Assembly (NCBI GenBank): GCA_016946835.1
Contig: JACVTC010000166.1
Span: forward strand, 263,501 to 327,500
From: Neocallimastix lanati (nom. inval.)
Taxonomy: Eukaryota > Neocallimastigomycota > Neocallimastigomycetes > Neocallimastigales > Neocallimastigaceae
DNA length: 64,000 nt
Reading direction: 5' to 3'
The position numbers were made by a program, and so were the translations under genes. Below, piece after piece: positions 34,783 to 47,096 of the stretch. The notes under the pieces are model-generated. The model searched no databases, had not been told where the DNA came from, and was given only the letters and a program-made list of their open reading frames with translations. Positions within the stretch are counted from its first letter, which is position 1. Each line of letters opens with the position of its first letter.

Positions 34783-36537
34783 ATGTATAACAAATTGGTT
34801 CTTTATAATTTTAAAAACAAGTTTTTTATTTTATTATCACTGGTAATTTTACTTAATTTAATCAACGGAAAGCAAATTAAAATAAATTTAAAAAATTTAT
34901 TGAGTACTGAAAAATCAAGAAAGAATGAACTGCCAAATGGTTTTATGTTAGTTGATGAAAATATTCCTAATGGTCCAATTACGGTTGATAGAGAAAATGA
35001 TGACGGAACAAAACGAAATATTTATAAAAATATTAGATTAGAGAATGATTCTTTTTATTACAATCAAACCAATTTTGATAGACTTAATAATACTACTACA
35101 AAAAGAAAAAAATATTTCTGTGAATTAAAAAGTCATTATAGACCTGAAGCTTTAAAAGGTTATGATATTTCTTGTCCAAAACATTATACTATAAAAATTG
35201 ATAAATCATTTTATGGTCGCTATAAAAAAGATAGAAAAATCTGTAGATTTATAAATAAAAATAAATTGCCGAATAAACAAATAAAAATAAAGAAAGATTG
35301 TGGTTACGAACCTACAAAATATCTTAAAGAATTATGTGAAGATAAGGAATATTGTATCATTATTCCTGTTAATCATTTCTTTAAAAATTATTGTGGCGAT
35401 ATTTTTAAATATCTTTATATTGAATATCATTGTCAAAAAAATTCAGTATGTTTTTATTTAAAAAAGACTTTTTTTTTAATTAATACTAAAAAATGATGTA
35501 AAATTGTTTTTTTATTTATACTAAATTATATTAATATTTATTTTTCATATTTATAACAGCAATTGAAAAAAGAAAAAATATCAATTATTTCTTTTTATAA
35601 TGAAATCAATGTAAATTCGATTCAAGAACATTCTGTAAGTGAATTTTATCAATATGCAAATATTCACGGATATGAATTTAATTTAGAAAATATAAATTAT
35701 GTTCCAGGTAGAGAGATATACTTTATGAAATTTTATTCCGTTATTGAAAAAATAATTGAAGGATTGAAGTATAAAAAATATGATTGGATATTGTAAGTAT
35801 TAACTTATAAATTTTAAATGAATTAAATGATTATTTTTATTACATTAGTATTACTCAGTAATCTATTTATTCATTTATAAAATTTTAATTATATTTTGTA
35901 TTATAATTATTAAAAATATTACTTCAATTTTAAAATTTTATGTCTTCTTTATTAATATAATTTATTCATATTAACTTTATATATGTTAATATATATATAA
36001 AATAAAAGATGGGTGGATAGCGATGTAGTAATCATTAATCCAAACATAAAATTAGAATCTTTTCTACCTAATGATAGAATGAAAAAAGTTCATTTAATAG
36101 CAGCTTATGATTATTTAGGAAATCCAAAGTATTGTTGTGGACTTAATACCGGTATTTTATTTATCAGAGTTCATGAATGGTCATTAAATATTTTAATGAG
36201 AGCAATTACTTACCCATATTACAATATAAATTCAGAATTACTATTACCTGAACAAATAGCATTAAACAATATATTAATTGAATCCAATGAAACCGATCAT
36301 TATATTATTACTCCGCAACAATGGTTTAATAATAAACATATTCAGAAAGGTGAATTTTTATTTCATATTATGGGAGGTACAAATGAAGAAAAAATAAAAA
36401 GTTTACATAAATTCTTTGCTAATAATAAAAATGGAATTGATTGGGATTTAAAAACCAATGAAGAAACACGTAATGAAGTTTTAGATTTTTATAATTTACC
36501 AAGAGAAAAACAAATATCTATTAAAATACAGCCTTAA
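34783..36537 (+). CDS. SUEL-type lectin fused to GT34 (GMA12/MNN10) galactosyltransferase, three exons
   Basis: Exons 34783-35445, 35560-35792 and 36009-36537. Introns start GTATGT and GTAAGT and end AACAG and AAAAG; the joined frame gives 474 residues. Residues about 13-28 form a type II signal anchor, fitting the Golgi. A SUEL rhamnose/galactose-binding lectin domain lies at about 115-217, with Cys 131, 154, 173, 185, 191, 204 and 217, the FYGRY motif and KYLYIEYHC at its end. The GT34 domain (about 227-460) has KISIISFYNE, the donor-binding DXD in WILWVDSDVVIINP (DSD about 302-304), CCGLNTGILFIR and FLFHIMGG. GT34 enzymes move galactose or related sugars from UDP- or GDP-sugar donors to glycans; the attached lectin may hold the galactosylated acceptor. 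Intron 2 falls just before the DXD motif. All key residues look present. Confidence 0.92.
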
Positions 36538-36539
36538 AA

Positions 36540-39120
36540 TTTTATATTACTAAAAATTTAGATGTTTTATAAAACGTTTTATCTTATTTTCTAATTGTAA
36601 TATAACATTTTAAAATTAAAAATTTTATTTATATATTTTTAATTTTAATTTTATTAAATTTATTTTATTTATTTGATATTTCAAAAAAATAAATTTATAA
36701 AATAGAAGTTATATATATCTATATATTACTTTATTCTTTTTATTCTTATTAAAATATAATAATTTTTTTAAACTTTTATTTAAAATAATAGATTAATTTT
36801 AATAATAATATTAAATTATAATTATTTTATCTAAAAATATTGTAAAAAAATATAAAAAGCATTAGTAATTTTATTACTAAATAACATTTAATAATTTTAT
36901 CTAACACAATTGAAGTTTTTTATTATATAAAAAAAAGAATATTTATAAGAAAGAATTAATATATTTATATGTGTTAATTAAGCTTAATTTAAAAATAAAA
37001 TAAATAGATACTTTTATCAGTAAATTAAATATTTAGATTTTATGACTTAATGATTATTTTAATGTATATTTTATTATTAAAATTTTATTATTTAAATTAA
37101 AGTTAATTTTTTTAAAATAAAGCAATCAGTTACATTATATAATTCAGAATTATTTATTAGATAAAATGAATTTAATATTATTTTGATACTTAATTTTTTC
37201 TTTTTTGACAAATATCAATTAAAAAAACAATTTGATTTAACTACTCTCTTCTTACAATTTTTTTTTTACCTTATTTAAATAATTTATAATAATTTTAATT
37301 TAATTACTCTGAAAAGTTCAATAGACAAATTGAATTAAAAACTGATAATATCAAAGATAGAAAAGAAAACGCTCACTATTAACAAATTAGCGAAATATGT
37401 CATATCTCCAATAAAGATAGTAGAAAAGAAATATATAAGAAATAACATATACCATATACCTGTTTGGCAAAATTCTGGTACATGAAAATGTACTGATATT
37501 TTAACTTTTTAATAATTTCTATTATATATTTTATCTTAATAAAAATTTAAAAATTAACTCTAATAAATATATCTAAACCAATTATATATAATATATTTTT
37601 GTATAAAATAAATTTTGGTGTCTGTTAACTTTAATAAATATTATTTTAATAAAGAGATTATGATAAAATAAAATATTTTATATTTTTTTAAAAATAAATA
37701 ACACACATACATTAATTTGGTTTTTAACGTATCTTTAAATCATTCATTTAATTTATAAATTTACTACTTTTATATAATATATTCATAATTACTAGTTTTA
37801 TATTTAGTTTTATTACATATTTATCATATTATATATTTTATTTAAAATTAAAAGTAATTTTGTATTAAATAATATATTAAATTTTAATTGTACTATTTAT
37901 TTATGATTTTATTAATTATAACCATATAAACCTTTTAAAGAAAATTTTTTTTAATTAAAAAATAAAAAATATCCATATGAAATGAAATAATTTTATTATA
38001 TTTTTAATATATATATAGTTAGAAATCTAAATAATTGTTATTTCTTTTTTTTTTTAGATAAATATTAATAAATTAGTAAATTATGAAATCAAAAATTAGA
38101 AATATGAAATACATATTAAAAAAAAAAAAAATAAATAAATATCAAAACGAAATAAAAAATAAACCTTCTATGCATATTTATTAATTTAAAAATATATTAT
38201 TTATTTTTATTTTAATTTTTTTTGATATTAATATTTAAAAAAGTAACTGCAAAGATATGAATAATAACATATATAAGTGAAGATAGAAAAAATTTCTTTA
38301 CAATCGATGTCATATTATTTTGAGTACCCTTTTACAACTAATTTTAATTTTTTTTTAATTATTTAGATATTATTTTCTGAAATTTGAAAACTTTCCAAAG
38401 TTATTATCTGTAATAAAATTAAAATTTTCTGTATAATAAAAGAAATTATTTTTAAAATCAAATCATTTTCATTTTCTGTTATGCTATTAATTCGACTTTA
38501 AGAATTATATCTTGAGTCATTTCTACATAGTTTTTAATTGTTCAAAATAAAAAATATTATAATTTAATAACTTAAATAAGATATTTATCTTTTTTTATTT
38601 TTAAAATTATTTTATATATTTTTTTTTTTCGCATACTTTATATATTAATTTAATTTTATTTATTTAATTAATTTAGATAGGAATTAGTATTAGTTCTTTT
38701 TATTTTTTGTAAAAATATATGTTTATTTATTCTACCAAAACTAATTCATACACTATAATTAGTGCTGTTTATTTTAAGAATTCGGATTGCTTTGTTATTG
38801 ATTTAATTTAGTAGGGAAAAAATAAATTTAATTATGCTGTGACTAGTATTTTTTATTAGATATTAATATTTAAAAGCTGAATGGGATTTCATTGTAATTA
38901 TTTTAAATATTACTAATCTTTATTAATATCATGGTTTTAATGAATTTTATTAGAAGTCATCAATTGAATTATATTAAAATAAGAGCTTTATTATATATTG
39001 ATATATTTCATATATCATATTTTTAAGAATAATTTGATTATATTTAATAATTATTATTTTATTATTAAAATTAAAATTATCTTTTTATATTAAAGTTACT
39101 ATATATTATTATGATATTTA
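36540..39120. other. A/T-rich spacer, nothing recognised
   Basis: 2.6 kb of nearly pure A/T with simple-sequence runs and no recognisable gene, LTR or RNA. A slightly richer patch at 37310-37500 gave no meaningful reading. Confidence 0.55.
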
Positions 39121-39124
39121 TAAT

Positions 39125-42100
39125 TGTCAAAATATTATGTTAAGAAACACTCAAATAAGTTATAATAAACACAATAATAAATATATATGGATTTGTAGTT
39201 TTTAGAAAAATATTTTATTTTATAACAGTATAAATTATTTTTATTCTCTTTTGTATAAGATATTACTTTTTATAAAATAATAATTCCATGATTTTTATAC
39301 TTTTTATTTTAAATATTAATACAAGTAATTGGTCATTATTTATATTAAAGATAGATTAATTAAATTAATCATTATTTTGACATTCCCCCAAAAATCTAGC
39401 TTCAAAAAAAAAACTTTTTAAAAGATAAAAAAAATGAAGATAGATTTTAATATAATTAATTAATTATTTTCGTTAATAAGGTATTTCTAAATTTGTCCAT
39501 TAAAGAGTTATTTAAGTATTTTGTAAAACCATCAGCAAGGTTGTCCTTTGATTTTATGTATTTTAATTTTATAATTTTCTTATTTACTAAATCCCTAATA
39601 TGATGATACCTAATATCAATGTGTTTTGATTTCGGATTTATTGATTGATTTTCACTATTATATATTGTTGCTTTATTGTCTACGAAAATTGTTATTTCTT
39701 TGATATTTATGTTTAATTCGTTTAGTAAATTTTTGTACCATAATGAATGTTTTGCGCATTCACTTAAGCTATAATATTCAGCTTCTGTAGTTGAGGTGGA
39801 GACACAGTGCTGTAATTTGGAATACCAACTTGTTGGAGTGTCCCCCATTAACATGAGAAATCCAGAAGTTGATTTTCTTGTATTCGGATCGCCAGCAAAA
39901 TCGGCATCTACAAATATTTTTAAATTCATTCCCTTTTCTATTTTGATTCCATAATTTTTTGTATATTTGAGATATCTAAAAATTTTTAAAACATTCATCC
40001 AATCTTCTAAGTTGGGATCTGTTGATTTTCTTGAAGCTCTACTAACAGCAAAAAGAATATCAGGACGGGTACAGATAGCTAAATATAGTAAACTTCCTAT
40101 TGCACTTCGGTATTTTGTTTCATTGAATTTCTTTGTTCTTAGATTTGGATTTACTAATGGCATAAGATTTTTTACTGGTGTTAAGTTGTTAATATCGAAT
40201 TTATTTAAAATGTCATTTATATATCTACCTTGATGTAAAATGTAACCATTTAAAGTTTTGGTAAATTTTATTCCAATTACAAATTCAACATCCCCAATAT
40301 CCTTTATATTGAACTTCCTTTGAATAGATTGTTTTACTTTATTTATTTCTTGATTTGTTCCTGCAATGAGAATGTCATCAACGTATACTGAGAGAATACA
40401 AACTATTTCCTTCCCATTGTTTAATTTAATATAAACACATGGCTCACTTTTTATTCTATTGAAACCTATTTTTATCAATTCTTCATTGAGTTTATCATTC
40501 CATTCTTTACCAGCTTGTTTTAAGCCGTAAAGAGCTTTGTGAAGTTCCCAAAAAGATTTTCCGTAAGATGGATGACCCTCTGGTGCTTTCATGTATATAT
40601 GCTCATTTAATGGTGCATTTAAATAAGCTGAATTGATGTCTATTTGAACAATATTGAAATTTTTCTGAACCGCGATAACTGTAATGATTCGAACTGTATC
40701 CTGTTTTAGTGTTGGTGCAAATGTTTCTTTGTAGTCGATACCGTACTGTTGAGTGTATCCTTTTGCAACTAATCTTGCCTTTCTTTTAATAACATTTCCG
40801 TTTGCATCTCCTTTATACTTAAATACCCATCGTGATGATATTACGTTGGATCCTGATGGTACTGTTTTAACAATTTTATAAACATCAAGATTTTTCATGA
40901 TTTCTAATTCTTTCTTGATTGCGTTTAGCCATTCTATTTTATCTTTAAATTTGAATATATCCTTGAAGTTATATGGTTCAATTAATGTATTTTCATTAAT
41001 TTTCATGTCTGATTCATCTGTGTTGTTTATTTTTTTTCTTTTATTTGAATTAATTGTAAAATTGTTTAAATTCCTTTTTGAATTTTTAGGATGTTGATAG
41101 TTTTGATTTTTCTCTTTATTTGTGTTATATTTATTATTAATGTTGTTAATTTCTTGTTGGTTTTCTGTTGATATTGTGTTGTTATCATTTTCAGTCGTAT
41201 TTTTAATTTCATTATTAATATTGATTGAATTATTATTGAAATTGTGATCATTTGAATTTAACAATTCCTGATTGAAAGTATTGTTACTATTATTGATTGA
41301 ATTATTGTCAACAGTATTGTTGTTATTTTCATTATTATTATTTTGATTACTGTTATTAATGATAATTTTTTTATTATTATTTTGATAATTGGGATAATAT
41401 TTACGACTAATTCTATTTGTTTTAGAAGATTTATTTTTGGATTGATTTTTAATATTTTTATTCTGGTTAATATTTCTATTCTGGTTAAAATTTGTTGTAG
41501 CATTTCTTTCATTGATAATATCTGTTATTTTATTATTATAATCATCAATTTCATTACGGTATCTAAGTCGGTTTAGACAGTTGCTCTCCCTGAATTTGTT
41601 ATTGGAATGAATACGATTTAAAAAGGAATTTCCTGGTTCATTTTCCATAAATTCTACAGTGCGAGATTGGATGATTTTATTATTGATAACATCAAGAATT
41701 TTGTAAGTGGAAGGATGATCGCCATATCCAAGAAAAATACCAGGATGTGAATTATTGTCAAATTTTGATCTTAGTTCCTTTGGCACAAAGAAATAGACTC
41801 TACATCCGAATACTCTAAAAGTATTGTAATCTACAGGCTTATTATAAAATACTTCAAATGGAATTTTGTTTTGAATGCCTTGATGGGGAAGTCGATTATG
41901 AATATAATTTGCAGTATCAACAGCAAACTCCCAAAAATCATGACTGAGTTTAGCGTCGTTAAGAAGTGATTTTGAAGAAGCAATGAGTATACCATTAAAT
42001 CTTTCAGCCCTTCCATTTTGAGAAGGGTTATAAGGAACTGAAAACTGATGATGAATTCCATTTTCTTCACAGAAAATTTGAAATTTACTATTTTGAAATT

Positions 42101-45100
42101 CCTTCCCATTATCAGATCGAATTGCTTTGATATTTATATTTAATGAATTATAAATTTTATTATACCAAATGATAAATTTGTTAAATACATCATTTTTATT
42201 TTCAGTGAAGATGACCAATCCATATCTAGAGTAGTCATCTAAAATTGTAAGGAAATACTTATTGTTATTTATTGAAGGATTAACAGGTCCTACAAGATCT
42301 AGATGTATTAATTCTAAAATTTGTTTAGTCTTATTGGTAGATGGTTTAAATGACTTATTTTTTAATTTGGAATTAACACATACTGGGCATTTTAATTTTA
42401 GATTGATATTACTTAATTTATTTTTTATTTTAGAAATATCATAATGACCTAGGCGTCTATGCCAAAGGTCTATTACTTGTTGGTTATTTGATACTGTATA
42501 ATTGATTTCGTTATGTTTTGTTGAATTTAAATTTGTTTGGTGTTTGGAAGTGAAAATTTGATATGTATTTTTATCATTAGATAAAGATTTATAAATTCTA
42601 TTTCCATTATTATCATAAATTAATGCTTGTGGGGAGTTGTCATAATTATTGAATATTACTTTATAATTTTGAGAAATTAATTGATTGATTGAAATTAAGT
42701 TTCTCTTAATATATCGTGAATAATAAACATTTTTTAAAATGAATTTGTTGTTGTTAATGAATCCTACAAAATCGCCACAAAATTCAGATAATACTTCTTT
42801 ACCATTCGCTAGTAAAATTTTTGTTTTACATTTTTTAATGTTAGTAAGAAATTTTATGTCATTAATAGTACTGATTGATGCACCTGAATCTAAAATTCAA
42901 ACTATGAAGTTATTATTATATATATTACTATTTTCGTGATTTTTATTATTTATTCTTTCTAAACAATTAATTTCGATTGCATTGTCAGAGTTATAATCTT
43001 TAGAAAAATCTTCTAAGTAGTCGTCTTTATAGTTGTTGTAATTGCTTATTGAATATAAATGCTTGTTATTAATTATACTTTTATTATATTTTTTGTTCAA
43101 TTTTCTTCGAATTTTCATTGATTTATTTTCATTATTTTGATTCAAGAGCTTATTTCTTTTATACTTATAACATTCCTTTTTGTAGTGGCCGTATTTTCCA
43201 CATAAGAAACATTTTCCATTTTTTCTTCTTCTTATTTTTAAATGCTTATTATTTTGTTTATTTTTGTTTTCAGTTTGTGAATTAAAAATATTTTTTGCGT
43301 TTTCTTCTTGAAGTTTTCTTTCCTTGATGTTCGAGAAAAGAATATCTGGTATTATTCTTTTTACGTAATTGCAACATTTTATCCATTCATTATTGTACTG
43401 GAAAACATTTATCCACCTTAGATTTTCAGGTAAGGCTCTATTCAGAATCCCTACCTTTACACTATCACTCATGTCTGTATCGATGATTTCCAATTCATCG
43501 ATCATATTTTGAAGTGTTGCAAGGGAGATATGTATGTCATCATCTGTGGTAAATTTCAATCTGTTTAATTTATTTCGTAATAGCATTTTTTGATGCTCTT
43601 CTCCTAAAGTAAAGGAATCTTGAAGGAAGTTCCACATTTCGAAGGCGGTCTTACTATGGCTTTTTATTATTTCTTCGTTTTCTTTCCCAGGCTATTATTA
43701 ATTATCCATTTGACCATGATGTCATTCTTGATATCTGTTTGGGTTGTCCCAATATCGTAAATAAGAGAATTATTAAATTTATCTTTAATGTACTTATCTA
43801 AATCTTCTTTAATATCCTTCTTTCTCAATTTTTTTACTTTTGGTAAACTAATGTATTCATCTAGATTATTGATGATTAAGAGGTCCAATACGTTAGTTTT
43901 CCAATCTTGGAAGTTTTCAACCGTTAATTCGGTAACATGATTGAAATTCTCGGAGTAATTGAAAGAGATTCCTTTAGCGAAGAAATTACTTTCTGATTCG
44001 GGAATTTCGATGATTTGGTTTCTGGAGTTACTTCTTGAATTGTTTCTGCTCATTTTCTATTTTTTATTTTTACCTTCTTATTTTAATTAAAAGTATTTAT
44101 GTTTTATTATTTTCTTAATTTATTTTTTATTGCTTTTCTTTAATTTGTCTTTTATATATTTTTTATTTCTTTAGTTAGATTTTATTTTATTAAATTAAAT
44201 AATGTAAATTGTAATTAATTTTGATTGGTTCTATTTTTAGTGACAATTTATTATTAATCTATTTATATAGATTTTTTAATGATTAATATTTAAAAAATTT
44301 AATTTAAAGATATTAATATACATTTTTTTTTTAATATTGATGGAGGAATTAGTATAATTTTATTATTATTGAAACCTATCATTTTGATTCTTTTATTAAA
44401 TAATGTGAATGTGATTATGTTACTATTCCTTTTTTAATTAAGAATAAATTATTTTTATTAATGTTTATTATAAAGTATTGTATATATTTATATTACGAAC
44501 AATAGTATAAAGAGATTAATTTATTTATATTAAGTGTATTTAAAAATTTTCGTTATTGTTGTGAAAATGATTATATCATTAATTGTTCATATTTAATATA
44601 TTATTATAATTTCATTTTAATTAAAATCTTTATTTTAATTATTTATTATATAATTGAATTTTTTATTATATTTTTCCCAGCTTATATAGCATAGCTGACA
44701 TGTCATGTTCTTTTATTCTCAGCTTATATAGCATAGCTGACATGTTATGTTCTTTTATCCTCAGCTTATATAGCATAGCTGACATGTTATGTTCTTTTAT
44801 CCTCAGCTTATATAGTATAGCTGACATGTTATGTTCTTTTTTATTCTCAGCTTATATAATATAGCTGATTTTTTGTTTCATTCTCAGCTTATATTCAATA
44901 GCTGATCTTTTATTTCATCCTCAGCTTATGTCTAATAGCTGACCTTTTGTTTATTTTCAAATTCAATTATATTGATATTGGACTTCTTTGTACAATTATT
45001 TTAAATATTAAAGATTCCACTTTTATTTTAGTTTTATAATTTATAAATATTTATATATATATATAAATAATTAAAAATTAATATTTAATAATAAATATAT

Positions 45101-45451
45101 AAATTTCAAATTTATTTAATGTTAAATTTTTATTTTAAAAAAAAAAATACTTAGCTTTTATATGGATTAATCGGTTGAGATTGAGACTCTTAATCTGTCA
45201 AAATATTATGTTAAGAAACACTCAAATAAGTTATAATAAACACAATAATAAATATATATGGATTAGTAGTTTTTAGAAAAATATTTTTTTATAACAGTAT
45301 AAATTATTTTTATTCTCTTTTGTATAAGATATTACTTTTTATAAAATAATAATTCCATGATTTTTATACTTTTTATTTTAAATATTAATACAAGTAATTG
45401 GTCATTATTTATATTAAAGATAGATTAATTAAATTAATCATTATTTTGACA
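39125..45451 (-). mobile_element. Ty1/copia LTR retrotransposon, nearly whole (fossil)
   Basis: Bounded exactly: LTRs 45451-45196 (5') and 39382-39125 (3'), 256 and 258 bp, differing at about three sites by eye, with 5-bp target duplication ATAAT on both sides. The LTR ends are inverted repeats (TGTCAAAATA and TATTTTGACA). Order on the minus strand: primer site (45195-45172), leader hairpin repeats (44958-44678), gag from 44053 with CCHC knuckle (CFLCGKYGHYKKEC, about 43200), protease, integrase (SDNGKEFQ, NPSQNGRAERFNG), a long Asn-rich linker, reverse transcriptase (KALYGLKQAGKEWN, YVDDIL) and RNase H (VDADFAGD, LADGFTKYL) to 39456, then polypurine tract and LTR. About two to three breaks. 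LTR similarity indicates a young insertion. Confidence 0.93.
44678..44958 (-). repeat. Leader tandem repeat, seven TCAGCT/AGCTGA hairpin units
   Basis: Seven units of about 37-44 bp on the plus strand. Each has TCAGCT, about ten A/T-rich bases and AGCTGA, spaced by T-rich text (ATGTTATGTTCTTTTAT). The first four are almost identical; the last three are diverged but keep both hairpin arms. Lies between primer site and gag of the element 39125-45451. Confidence 0.9.
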
Positions 45452-45454
45452 ATA

Positions 45455-45805
45455 ATATATTAAAAAATATTATTTATAGTTAACTTTAATCTTAAAATAA
45501 AAATATAAATATTTGAATTATTTTTCTTAAATTTTTAAATTTGTTAAAGTAAAATATGATTCAATCAGATAATAGTAATGAAAATAAAATTATATAATAG
45601 TTTATTTGAAAATAATTAAAAACTTTATAAAAAAGAAATATATTTGATTTAAGGCATTCATACTAATTTAAATTAATATTTAAATAATAAAATCTAAATA
45701 AAATATAATAATAAAACAATATATAAGTGATAAATTTTTGTATTAAAAAAAAATAAATTTTTTATTTATAAACATTTTACCATTTTTATTATTAGAATAT
45801 TACTA
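45455..45805. other. A/T-rich spacer upstream of the methyltransferase gene
   Basis: Likely promoter region; the copia insertion ends 358 bp before the start codon at 45809. No motif can be singled out. Confidence 0.5.
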
Positions 45806-45808
45806 ATT

Positions 45809-46816
45809 ATGAATAATAAATTATTAATTATTTCTCTATTAATAATTTTTATTTTATTCTTTAGTAAAGCTAATGCCATTTCTAAAGGTATTAAACCTAA
45901 TTAAAAATATAGTTTTTTCAACAAATTATTAGGTAAATATTAAATAAATTTTTAAATAAACACTTTGATAGATAATTATAAATTATTATCTCGTTGTAAG
46001 AAGAAATGTTTTAACAAAACTCGAAAATCAAGTAAATTATGCCAAAAAAAGTGTTATTCTTTAGAAATTTTCTCCTTCTTAAAAAAAGTTGAATCTAAAT
46101 TGTTGACTTATGATGCTAAAATAAGAAATCAAAATTTAAACTTTATTAGATTAGGAAAAGACAATGATGGTGGATATGTCGTTCCAAGAGAAGTTTTGGA
46201 GGTCACTGATGTTTTGATGGGATATGGAATTAGTGATGACATTTCATTTGAAAGTGAATTTTCTAAACGTTATAATAAAACTTCCTATGGATTTGATTGC
46301 GGCATACAAAATATAGAAACAGGTGATCCTAATTGTCATTTTATTAGTGATTGTGTTGGTACAGGTGATTATTTATTTGAATATCAAACTTTATCAGGTA
46401 AAATATCAAGTTTTTCAGATCAATTACGTCGGCTTAATTTAATCAATAAAAAGATTCTAATAAAAATGGACATCGAAGGAGCAGAATATGAAGTAATTGA
46501 TGATATATTGAAATACTCAAAAGATATAACTGGAATAGTGATAGAAATTCACCATATTTACGATAATAAATTTAAAGAAAAATTATTAAAATTTTTATAT
46601 TCAATGGACAAAAATTATATTTTGGTTCATTTACATGGAAATAATTATTGCTGTGGAAAAATATATCATCTCCCTGATGCAATTGAATTAACCTATATTA
46701 ATAAAAATTTAGTTGATTTTTATCAAATTTCATCAAATCAGAAGCATCCTTTACCAATAGATCAGCCATGTAATATAAATAATCCTGAATGTAAGTTTGA
46801 GATTAGACTTGAATAA
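45809..46816 (+). CDS. Secretory FkbM-type methyltransferase with Cys module, two exons
   Basis: Exon 1 (45809-45887) encodes a signal peptide (MNNKLLIISLLIIFILFFSK, then ANA). An 84-bp intron (45888-45971, GTATTA...GATAG) removes the stops that would otherwise follow. Exon 2 (45972-46816) continues in frame, 307 residues in total. The mature N-terminus starts with the four-cysteine module C-x3-C-x10-C-x3-C (Cys 35, 39, 50, 54). The rest matches FkbM-like methyltransferases: RLGKDNDGGYVVP, GYGISDDISFE, YGFDCGIQNI and the signature KMDIEGAEYEVIDDI, followed by VIEIHHI. These enzymes use S-adenosylmethionine to O-methylate sugars or similar groups. The substrate is unknown; a lumenal glycan is the natural guess. 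The start and intron choice rest on the in-frame signal peptide. Confidence 0.85.
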
Positions 46817-47096
46817 TTATTATTTGTAATATTAAAAAAATAATTTAATTTTATTAATAAAATGAATAATTTAACAATTATTAAGCTAAAAATAAATTCA
46901 TAAATAGAATTATGAAATATAAAAAATATGTTTTATAATAATTTTTAATAATTATTATTTCCTTCTAAGTAAAGACATGGCTTGTTGATGATTCTTCTTA
47001 ATTTAATTTTATTAATATATTTACCTAATTCATCATACCACTCTGGTTAAATTTTTATTTTCATCTTTTTGTATATATAGTAATTGTCATTATTTT

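Noticed and set aside
44678-44958. CRISPR-like array of seven repeats
   Set aside because: Repeats are contiguous and grade into diverged units, with no unique spacers; it lies in a retrotransposon leader.
45809-45971. In-frame stops after the signal peptide of the methyltransferase, suggesting a pseudogene
   Set aside because: An 84-bp GTA...AG intron (45888-45971) removes them and joins the signal peptide to the Cys module in phase.
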